Shown here: positions 1 through 5,234 of the stretch, in pieces | Numbering within the stretch: the stretch's first letter is position 1 | How the letters are laid out: every line of letters begins with the position of its first letter | Source: Lentisphaerota bacterium | GTDB lineage: Bacteria; Verrucomicrobiota; Lentisphaeria; Oligosphaerales; JAFGRS01 | Reading direction: 5' to 3' | Length of the DNA: 6,583 bases | NCBI GenBank assembly: GCA_012514865.1 | Contig: JAAYZO010000336.1 | Coordinates: forward strand, 1-6,583 | Translations under genes and position numbers: made by a program | The notes under the pieces: model-generated | What the model saw: the letters and a program-made list of their open reading frames with translations, nothing else | Databases searched by the model: none | Told to the model about the DNA's origin: nothing

Positions 1-147
1 GCGCCGGGTGCCGCGCCGGGCTTTTCCCACGATTCTGTCGGTGCCCATCCTGGAAGGACACCGAAACGGTTCCGTGGAGCGCGCGCAGCACGCCCCACGG
101 CACCATGGACTTGCGAACCACGCGCCCCAAAGGGATGCCGGAACCGT

Positions 148-170
148 GCCCGGGAAGAACTGCCCCGGGC
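148..170. repeat. Inverted repeat upstream of nrdJ
   Basis: A 7-bp perfect inverted repeat (GCCCGGG at 148-154 and CCCGGGC at 164-170) encloses a 9-nt loop. It could be the terminator hairpin of a gene lying before the window, but no T-run follows it. The rest of bases 1-203 holds no convincing gene: all three forward frames stay open by GC bias alone and none shows a recognisable protein. Its left arm and loop resemble a stretch at 5136-5151. The pairing is visible; the function is a guess. Confidence 0.4.
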
Positions 171-203
171 GTCGCGGCGGCCCTGTGCTTTTGGCGCCAT
201 CTA

Positions 204-212
204 TGGTATAGT
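204..212 (+). promoter_or_regulatory. Extended -10 promoter candidate for nrdJ
   Basis: TGGTATAGT reads as an extended -10 element: TG at 204-205, one base, then TATAGT at 207-212, which matches TATAAT at five of six positions. No good -35 hexamer lies 15-18 bp upstream, as expected for promoters that rely on the TG extension. It sits in one of the few AT-rich spots of the window. It would start transcription near base 219 and give a leader of about 80 nt before the nrdJ ATG. Confidence 0.45.
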
Positions 213-224
213 TAGGGGTTCAGG

Positions 225-253
225 CCGGGCGAGACGCTAGGCGTAGTGCCCGG
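225..253 (+). other. Two-tier stem-loop in the nrdJ leader
   Basis: CCGGGC at 225-230 pairs with GCCCGG at 248-253. Inside, ACGC at 234-237 pairs with GCGT at 241-244 around a TAG triloop. The two helices are separated by a symmetric 3x3 internal loop. The structure would lie at the 5' end of the transcript from the -10 at 207-212. No U-tract follows, so it is not a standard intrinsic terminator. It does not contain the B12 box or other conserved parts of a cobalamin riboswitch. A role in mRNA stability or control is only an inference. Confidence 0.4.
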
Positions 254-298
254 AGGGGGTCCAGCAGTTACCGAGTTCCTTCCTGTCGAGGTGGTTCC

Positions 299-2578
299 AT
301 GGGCACGATTGAGCATTGGCCGGAGATCTCCCGGCATATCTGGGACGTCAAGTACCGCTATCACCGTGGCGAGGTCGCCCTGGACGAGGACATCGACGCG
401 ACCTGGCGCCGCGTGGCGCGCGCCGCGGCGCGCCAGGAGGCCGACGCCGACCTCTGGGCCGAGCGCTTCTACAGCGACCTCCTGGCGGACTTCCGCTTCC
501 TGCCCGGCGGGCGCATCCTGGCCAACGCCGGCACCGACCGCGACTGCACCACCATGTTCAACTGCTACGTCATGGGCGCCATCGGCGACTCGATCGAGGG
601 CATCTTTGACGTCGTCAAGGAGTCGGCGCTGACGCAGAAGCAGGGCGGCGGTGTCGGCTACGACTTCAGCACCATCCGTCCGCGCGGCAGTCACATCCAG
701 GGCGTCGACTCGCCGGCGTCCGGTCCGCTGAGTTTCATGCAGGTCCTCGATGCGACCTGCCGGACGATCATGAGCGCCGGTCAGCGCCGTGGTGCCCAGA
801 TGGGCATCATGCGCTGCGACCACCCCGACATCGAGGCCTTCATCGAGGCCAAGCGCCACAACGGCGCCCTGCAGATGTTCAATCTCTCGGTGGCGGTGAC
901 GGATGCCTTCATGGAGGCGGTCAGGAACGACCAGCCCTGGGACCTGGTCTTCAAGGGCAAGGTCTACCGGACCATCCAGGCGCGCTCGCTGTGGGACAAG
1001 ATCATGCGTTCGACCTACGACTATGCCGAGCCCGGCATCTTCATGGTCGACCGCGTCAACCGGCTGAACAACCTGGCCTACTGCGAGACGATCAGCGCCA
1101 CGAATCCCTGCGGCGAGCAGCCCCTGCCGCCGTACGGCGCCTGCCTGCTCGGGAGCGTCAACCTGACGCGTTTTGTCAAGGACCCGTTCACGGCGCAGGC
1201 GAGCATCGATCTGGAGGCCATGGCCCGGACGGTCGCCGTGGCGGTGCGTTTCCTCGACAACATCATCGACCTGTCGATCTATCCGCTCGAGAAGCAGCGT
1301 GCCGAGGCGGTTGCCAAGCGCCGCATGGGCATCGGCCTGACCGGCCTGGGCGACGCCCTGATCTTCCTCGGGCTGCGCTACGGCTCACCGGCTGCGGTGG
1401 ACCTTGCCGAGAAGGTCATGGCGGGCATCAGCGAGGCAGCCTACGCGGCCTCGGCCGACCTGGCCGCCGAGAAGGGCGCCTTCCCGGAGTACGTCGCGGC
1501 GGACTACCTGAAGGCGCCGTTCATCCAGGCCCTGCCCAAGGCCGTGCGCGAGCGCATTCGCCGCCAGGGCATGCGCAACTCGCACCTGACCAGCGTCGCC
1601 CCGACGGGCACCATCTCGCTCCTCGCCGGCAACATCAGCAGCGGTATCGAGCCGGTCTTCGCCTGGCACTACACGCGGCGCATCCGCCAGGGCGATGGCG
1701 AGGCCACGCGCGAGCATGAGGTCCTCGACTACGCCTACGCCGAGTACTGCCGTCTGCACGGCCGGCCTAAGAGCGACGATGACCTGCCCGCGGCCTTCGT
1801 GACCACCGACACCATCTCGCCGCGGGAGCACCTCCTCATGCAGGCGGCCCTGCAGAAACACGTCGACAGCGCCATCTCGAAGACCATCAACGTCCCTACC
1901 GATTTCCCCTTCGAGGACTTCCAGGACATCTACACCCAGGCCTACGACCTCGGGCTGAAGGGCTGCACGACCTTCCGCCCGAGCGAGCACATCACCGGTG
2001 TCCTGGTCCGCAGCGAGCCGACCCCGGCCGCCAAGCCGCCGGCGCCGGTGCGCGCCGAGCTGCCGTCGCGGCCCGGAGCCCTGACCGGCACCACCTACAA
2101 GATCAAGACGCCGCTCTCGCCGGATGCCTTCTACGTCACCATCAACGACATCTGCGAACAGGGCATCACGCGGCCGTACGAGGTCTTCATCAACACGAAG
2201 AACCTCCAGCATTTCAGTTGGATCGTGGCCATGACCCGGCTGATCTCGGCGGTCTTCCGGCGTGAGACCGACCCGTCCTTCCTGGTCGACGAGCTGAAGA
2301 GCATCTACGACCCCACCGGCGGCTACTTCAGCCACGGCGAGTACGTGCCCTCGCTGCCGGCCGAGCTGGGCCGGGTCATCGCCGCGCATCTGCAGAAGCT
2401 CGGGATCATGGCCCCGAACGGCCACGCGCACGGGATCGCACCCGAGGGCGCCGCGGCTGCGGCCGGCGGTCACGCCGGGGCGCTCGAGCCGATCTGCCCG
2501 AAGTGCCACCAGCCCGGCCTGGTCATGCAGGAGGGCTGCCTGAAGTGCCGGCACTGCGACTACAGCAAGTGCGGCTGA
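299..2578 (+). CDS. nrdJ: Adenosylcobalamin-dependent (class II) ribonucleotide reductase NrdJ
   Basis: This enzyme reduces ribonucleotides to deoxyribonucleotides for DNA synthesis in the cytoplasm, using a thiyl radical generated by coenzyme B12, with or without oxygen. The 759-residue length is normal for the long class II form. Key residues are visible. C89 (FNCYV) and C282 (GACLLGSVNL) form the expected redox pair. N269, C271 and E273 in NPCGEQ are the active-site triad, C271 being the radical cysteine; the 11-residue gap from C271 to C282 matches, as I recall, C322/C333 of the Thermotoga enzyme. APTGTIS (434-440) is a phosphate-binding loop. A TSCPD-type domain spans about 595-700. An Ala/Gly/His-rich linker leads to a C-terminal zinc-ribbon-like tail with C733, C736, C747, C750, C753 and C758, which probably carries electrons to the active site. 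ATG 299 is the only possible start after the in-frame stop at 209-211, and GAGGTGG (288-294) lies 4 nt before it. No radical-generating beta subunit is nearby, as expected for class II. Confidence 0.97.
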   Translation: MGTIEHWPEISRHIWDVKYRYHRGEVALDEDIDATWRRVARAAARQEADADLWAERFYSDLLADFRFLPGGRILANAGTDRDCTTMFNCYVMGAIGDSIEGIFDVVKESALTQKQGGGVGYDFSTIRPRGSHIQGVDSPASGPLSFMQVLDATCRTIMSAGQRRGAQMGIMRCDHPDIEAFIEAKRHNGALQMFNLSVAVTDAFMEAVRNDQPWDLVFKGKVYRTIQARSLWDKIMRSTYDYAEPGIFMVDRVNRLNNLAYCETISATNPCGEQPLPPYGACLLGSVNLTRFVKDPFTAQASIDLEAMARTVAVAVRFLDNIIDLSIYPLEKQRAEAVAKRRMGIGLTGLGDALIFLGLRYGSPAAVDLAEKVMAGISEAAYAASADLAAEKGAFPEYVAADYLKAPFIQALPKAVRERIRRQGMRNSHLTSVAPTGTISLLAGNISSGIEPVFAWHYTRRIRQGDGEATREHEVLDYAYAEYCRLHGRPKSDDDLPAAFVTTDTISPREHLLMQAALQKHVDSAISKTINVPTDFPFEDFQDIYTQAYDLGLKGCTTFRPSEHITGVLVRSEPTPAAKPPAPVRAELPSRPGALTGTTYKIKTPLSPDAFYVTINDICEQGITRPYEVFINTKNLQHFSWIVAMTRLISAVFRRETDPSFLVDELKSIYDPTGGYFSHGEYVPSLPAELGRVIAAHLQKLGIMAPNGHAHGIAPEGAAAAAGGHAGALEPICPKCHQPGLVMQEGCLKCRHCDYSKCG

Positions 2579-2629
2579 GGGCCAACCCGGGCCGGGGCTG
2601 ACCGAAGATCGCGTCAGCGCTCACCCGGT

Positions 2630-2649
2630 CACCCTGAAGGGGTGCCAGA
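2630..2649. repeat. 20-bp direct repeat, copy 1
   Basis: CACCCTGAAGGGGTGCCAGA, identical over all 20 bases to the copy at 2707-2726, 77 bp away. The copies diverge immediately on both sides, so the 20-mer is the unit. Each contains a small hairpin (CACCC/GGGTG around TGAAG). From memory, unverified, related CCTGAAGGGGTGCCAG and ACGACCCCCGG modules are common between genes in planctomycete-like genomes. Confidence 0.85.
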
Positions 2650-2655
2650 TCGTAG

Positions 2656-2684
2656 CCGGGGGTCGCGCGTAGCACGACCCCCGG
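2656..2684. terminator. Perfect 10-bp hairpin between the two 20-bp repeats
   Basis: CCGGGGGTCG (2656-2665) pairs perfectly with CGACCCCCGG (2675-2684) across a 9-nt loop. Within the loop a further GC/GC pairing (2667-2668 with 2672-2673) can form. It lies 78 bp after the nrdJ stop and could end nrdJ transcription, but there is no T-run, so intrinsic termination is uncertain. Its position, centred between two identical 20-mers, suggests it is the core of a dispersed repeat module rather than a dedicated terminator. Confidence 0.4.
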
Positions 2685-2706
2685 AACCGCGAACCCACAC
2701 ACCACG

Positions 2707-2726
2707 CACCCTGAAGGGGTGCCAGA
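2707..2726. repeat. 20-bp direct repeat, copy 2
   Basis: Second exact copy of the 20-mer at 2630-2649, in the same orientation. Together with the hairpin at 2656-2684 the two copies form a module of about 97 bp (2630-2726). A reading frame on the minus strand runs through it and translates the repeat (FAVPGVVLRATPGYDLAPLQ); this is not a credible protein. Confidence 0.85.
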
Positions 2727-2766
2727 ACCGGACTTTCAAACAGCCCTGGCCCCGGCCTGCCGCGGG

Positions 2767-2794
2767 TTGCCGCGGCGCCGGGGGCGGGTATACT
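2767..2794 (+). promoter_or_regulatory. Sigma70-type promoter for the SGNH hydrolase gene
   Basis: TTGCCG (2767-2772) is a fair -35, followed by a 16-bp spacer and TATACT (2789-2794), five of six matches to TATAAT and conspicuous in this GC-rich background. The start of transcription would fall near 2801, giving a leader of under 30 nt that contains the AAGGAG ribosome site at 2816-2821. The SGNH gene therefore appears to be transcribed independently of nrdJ. Confidence 0.6.
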
Positions 2795-2828
2795 CTCCTG
2801 GCGTCGCGGTCCTGCAAGGAGTCCTGCT

Positions 2829-3965
2829 ATGCGCTTCAGTCTTCCTCCGGTGATGGCGTCGGCGTTGCTCGCTTCGGCGGCGGCTCTCTCGGCAGCCGAG
2901 TGGCTCGACCCGGCGGGTGCCGAGCCCGAGGCCGATGGCAGTGTACTTTGGTATGACCTCCTGAGCCTCGGCCTCCAGGGCCGCGGCTGGGACGCATCGG
3001 CGACGGCGACGCCCTACGACCGCCTGCCGGCGGCGGCTGAGGGCAAGGTCCCGCCGGCGGTGTGGACACTCAGCCACAACTCGGCCGGGATGTATGCCGA
3101 TTTCGTCACCGACGCCACGACGCTGCGGGCGCACTGGGTGCTCCGTTCCGAGAAGCTCTCGATGAACCACATGGCGGCGACCGGCGTCAGCGGCGTGGAC
3201 CTCTATGTACGTCAGGACGACGGCACCTGGCGCTGGGCCGCTGTCGGCCGGCCCGAAGCCACCGAGAACACCGCCGTGCTGCTCAACGGTGTGCCGCCGG
3301 GCGAGCGCGAGTTCCGGCTCTACCTGCCTCTGTACAACGGCGTCTCGAAGGTCCGCCTCGGCATTCCGTCCGGGAGCCGCCTCGGCCGGGTCGCGCCGCG
3401 TTCCGGCGAGCCGGATCGTCCGGTGGTCATCTATGGCACCTCGATCACCCAGGGCGGCTGCGCCAGTCGTCCCGGCATGGCGCACCCGGCCATTCTCGGG
3501 CGCCGTCTGGGGGCGCCGGTGATCAACCTCGGCTTCTCCGGAAGCGGCCGCATGGAAGCGGCCCTCGGCGAGCTTCTGGCCGAACTCGACCCGGCGCTCT
3601 ATGTCCTGGAATGCCTGCCGAACATGGGTGCGCCCGAGATTCGCGAGCGCGTGGTGCCCTTTGTGCGGACGCTGCGCCAGGCGCACCCGCGCACGCCGGT
3701 ACTCTTGGTCGAGGACCGCACTTACTGCGGTGCCTTCCTGGTGCCCTCGCAGGCCGAGCGCAACCGCACCAGTCGCGAGGCCTATCGCGAGGCCTACCGC
3801 CAGCTCCAGGCCGAGGGCGTCGAAGGGCTGTACTACCTGGAGGGCGCCGACCTGATCGGTCACGATGGCGAGGGCGCCGTCGACGGCTCCCACCCCACCG
3901 ACCTCGGCTTCGTGCGCATGGCCGACGTCATGGAGCCGCCGATGCGGCTCCTGCTGAACCGCTGA
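2829..3965 (+). CDS. Secreted SGNH/GDSL-type hydrolase with N-terminal GxDLY domain
   Basis: A 378-residue predicted esterase/acetylhydrolase of the SGNH superfamily, exported by a signal peptide (residues 1 to about 23, cleavage near SAA|EW). Residues about 35-195 form a beta-rich N-terminal domain carrying the GVDLY motif (122-126) typical of the GxDLY family that precedes such hydrolases. The catalytic domain follows. Block I is GTSITQGG with nucleophile S205, block II G235 in NLGFSGSG, block III N265 in ECLPN, and block V D352 and H355 in DGSHP. All four SGNH residues plus the Asp are present. The GTS variant replaces GDS, as is usual for this branch. Substrate is unknown; removal of acetyl or other ester groups from polysaccharide is a reasonable inference. 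AAGGAG at 2816-2821, 7 nt before the ATG, fixes the start. A promoter lies just upstream, and a sialidase-like propeller gene follows after 85 bp with no visible promoter of its own. Confidence 0.9.
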   Translation: MRFSLPPVMASALLASAAALSAAEWLDPAGAEPEADGSVLWYDLLSLGLQGRGWDASATATPYDRLPAAAEGKVPPAVWTLSHNSAGMYADFVTDATTLRAHWVLRSEKLSMNHMAATGVSGVDLYVRQDDGTWRWAAVGRPEATENTAVLLNGVPPGEREFRLYLPLYNGVSKVRLGIPSGSRLGRVAPRSGEPDRPVVIYGTSITQGGCASRPGMAHPAILGRRLGAPVINLGFSGSGRMEAALGELLAELDPALYVLECLPNMGAPEIRERVVPFVRTLRQAHPRTPVLLVEDRTYCGAFLVPSQAERNRTSREAYREAYRQLQAEGVEGLYYLEGADLIGHDGEGAVDGSHPTDLGFVRMADVMEPPMRLLLNR

Positions 3966-4037
3966 AGCCCGCAGCCCGGATCCGGCCGGGGCAGGCGTCG
4001 CGGGTCACCCGCCCCCCGACGCCGCCGGCCGCCCGGT

Positions 4038-4043
4038 GAGGAG
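4038..4043 (+). promoter_or_regulatory. Ribosome binding site that sets the start at 4051
   Basis: GAGGAG lies 7 nt before ATG 4051. An in-frame GTG at 4036 would lengthen the protein by five residues but overlaps this site and has no ribosome site of its own, so ATG 4051 is preferred. Confidence 0.75.
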
Positions 4044-4050
4044 ACGCACG

Positions 4051-5043
4051 ATGCTTCCGGCAGTCTCGATCCAGTCGGTGCGCTGTGTCTACCGCGACGA
4101 CGAGCACCACGCCTTCACCGATCTGTGCCGGTTCGGCGGCTGGCTCTACCTGGCCTTCCGGAGCTGCCCGGCCGGCCATGGCATCTCGGCCAAGGCCCGC
4201 ATACGCATCCTGCGCAGCCGCGACGGCCGCGACTGGTCCGAGGTGGCCCTCTTCGGAGTGCCGGACCGCGATACGCGCGACCCGCATCTGCTCGTCTTCC
4301 GTGACCGCCTCTTCGTCTATACCGGGACCTGGCTCTGCCCGGAGGGCTGGACCGCCTTCGACATCAACGACCACCTCGGCTACGCCGCCTGGACCGCCAA
4401 CGGCACCGACTGGGTGGGCCCACGGCCGCTCGAGGGCACCTACGGTCATTACATCTGGCGCGCTGCCGCCCATGGCGACCGCGCCTACCTCTGCGGCCGC
4501 CGCAAGCATGCCTTCAACCTGGCCCGCCGGGGCGAGGGCGGCTACGACACCGAGGCGGCCATGCTCGAGAGCGAGGACGGCCTGGTCTGGCGCTACCGGG
4601 GCCTCTTCAACGACACCTGGGGCGACGAGACCGCCTTCGTGTTCAGCCCCGATGGCACGGTCACGGCCGTCGGGCGGCGTCTGGAGAACCGTTCCGCGGT
4701 GGTGTTGCGCGCCGCGCCGCCGTATGACTCATGGGAGCGCCGGGAACTCGATCGCCACGTCGGCGGTCCGATGCTCGTCGAGTGGCAGGGCCGGCTGCTG
4801 GTCGGCGGCCGTAAGGCGCTGGCGGCGCCGGTGACGGCCCTGTACTGGCTTGTCGACGGGCAGCTCCACGAGATCGCCGAGCTGCCGAGCGGCGGCGACA
4901 ACTCGTACCCCGGCTTCGTCAGCATGGGCCCGGACGTCGGGCTGCTGTCCTACTACTCGAGCCACGAGAGCCGCAACGGTAGGCCGAGCACCGCCATCTA
5001 CCTGGCGGATCTGCGGCTCGACAGCGCCGGCGTTGGCAAGTAG
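4051..5043 (+). CDS. Sialidase-like beta-propeller protein, possible glycoside hydrolase
   Basis: A 330-residue protein with the repeating pattern of a sialidase-type beta-propeller. Three Asp-box-like turns are visible: SRDGRDW (56-62), TANGTDW (115-121) and SEDGLVW (174-180). About six blades can be outlined near residues 22-37, 75-92, 134-151, 191-210, 236-255 and 284-304. Candidate active-site acids or conserved spots are D24 (FTDL), the RDPH motif (77-80), E193 (DETAF) and the GGDNSYPGF stretch (281-289), but the sialidase arginine triad cannot be assigned by eye. The enzymatic role is therefore unproven; a non-catalytic glycan-binding propeller is possible. There is no signal peptide, unlike the flanking genes, so the protein seems cytoplasmic, or the true N-terminus differs. 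It follows the SGNH gene by 85 bp and probably shares its transcript. Its last six codons and stop lie in the first copy of a 49-bp tandem duplication. Confidence 0.7.
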   Translation: MLPAVSIQSVRCVYRDDEHHAFTDLCRFGGWLYLAFRSCPAGHGISAKARIRILRSRDGRDWSEVALFGVPDRDTRDPHLLVFRDRLFVYTGTWLCPEGWTAFDINDHLGYAAWTANGTDWVGPRPLEGTYGHYIWRAAAHGDRAYLCGRRKHAFNLARRGEGGYDTEAAMLESEDGLVWRYRGLFNDTWGDETAFVFSPDGTVTAVGRRLENRSAVVLRAAPPYDSWERRELDRHVGGPMLVEWQGRLLVGGRKALAAPVTALYWLVDGQLHEIAELPSGGDNSYPGFVSMGPDVGLLSYYSSHESRNGRPSTAIYLADLRLDSAGVGK

Positions 5044-5067
5044 GTCCGCGGCGCCGCCCGTGGACCT
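5042..5067 (+). other. Hairpin in tandem copy 1
   Basis: A 10-bp stem forms between 5042-5051 and 5058-5067 (AGGTCC with GGACCT, one G.T wobble, then CGG with CCG), with a 6-nt loop. It starts at the second base of the stop codon. The base change C5049/T5098 between the copies keeps pairing in copy 2 as a wobble. Confidence 0.55.
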
Positions 5068-5090
5068 CCCGGGCGCCGGCGTTGGCAAGC

Positions 5091-5116
5091 AGGTCCGTGG
5101 CGACGCCCGTGGACCT
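5091..5116 (+). other. Hairpin in tandem copy 2
   Basis: Same 10-bp fold as in copy 1 (5091-5100 with 5107-5116), with two wobble pairs. Its 3' arm can instead pair with GTCCACGG at 5127-5134 (8 bp with 5107-5114), so two mutually exclusive structures are possible. Confidence 0.5.
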
Positions 5117-5142
5117 CCCGGGCGACGTCCACGGCGCCCGGG
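5117..5142 (+). terminator. GC-rich hairpin, possible terminator
   Basis: CCCGGGCG (5117-5124) pairs perfectly with CGCCCGGG (5135-5142) around a 10-nt loop. It is the last of three successive hairpins after the sialidase-like gene and could end that transcript. AAAGAACTGG follows instead of a T-run, so intrinsic termination is doubtful. Bases 5143-5214 show no clear promoter. Confidence 0.35.
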
Positions 5143-5214
5143 AAAGAACTGGCGCGGCGCGCCGCAGCGGACAAGGCTATCGGTCACGCCAGGTTGCCGT
5201 CCTTCATACGAGCC

Positions 5215-5220
5215 AGGAGG
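5215..5220 (+). promoter_or_regulatory. Ribosome binding site with unusually long spacing
   Basis: AGGAGG is a near-perfect ribosome site but ends 14 nt before ATG 5235, longer than the usual 5-10 nt. No ATG, GTG or TTG lies between them in frame. The only near-start codon is ATA at 5229, which would have ideal spacing of 8 nt. ATG 5235 remains the better call because it opens directly onto a signal peptide. Confidence 0.55.
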
Positions 5221-5234
5221 CCGCGAAGATATCG

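Larger units (their letters stand above)
5024..5121. repeat. 49-bp tandem duplication overlapping a gene end
   Basis: Copy 1 (5024-5072) and copy 2 (5073-5121) match at 46 of 49 positions. The differences are T5041/C5090, C5049/T5098 and C5054/A5103. The first difference is the stop codon of the sialidase-like gene: TAG in copy 1 (5041-5043), CAG in copy 2. Copy 1 therefore holds the last coding bases, and copy 2 is a non-coding duplicate of them. A few bases of a third copy (5122-5124) may follow before the match is lost. Confidence 0.9.

Noticed and set aside
8..211. Forward 67-residue reading frame at the window start
   Set aside because: All three forward frames are open here because of high GC. 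The product resembles no protein family I know, third-position use is mixed, and the nrdJ promoter candidate overlaps its end.
1..298. Cobalamin riboswitch, tRNA or SRP RNA upstream of nrdJ
   Set aside because: No B12 box, no T-arm consensus with matching stems and no SRP core sequence could be found. The hairpins seen are isolated.
1385..2554. 389-residue reading frame on the minus strand inside nrdJ
   Set aside because: It mirrors the strongly supported nrdJ gene. Its sequence is an Arg/Gly/Val/Leu-rich low-information product typical of the antisense of GC-rich genes.
2523..2705. 60-residue minus-strand frame with ATPGYDLAPLQG
   Set aside because: It is a translation of the repeat module at 2630-2684 and ends inside nrdJ antisense; likely an over-annotation of a known style of intergenic repeat.
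2630..2726. CRISPR array
   Set aside because: Only two copies of a 20-mer, the spacer-sized stretch between them is itself a palindrome, and no cas genes are present.
2736..3893. 385-residue reading frame on the minus strand across the SGNH gene
   Set aside because: Antisense shadow of a gene with full catalytic motifs, signal peptide, promoter and ribosome site; no family features of its own.
3976..3985. Perfect 10-bp palindrome CCGGATCCGG after the SGNH gene
   Set aside because: It has no loop to form a stable hairpin and is expected by chance in such GC-rich DNA. Nothing else notable lies in 3966-4037.
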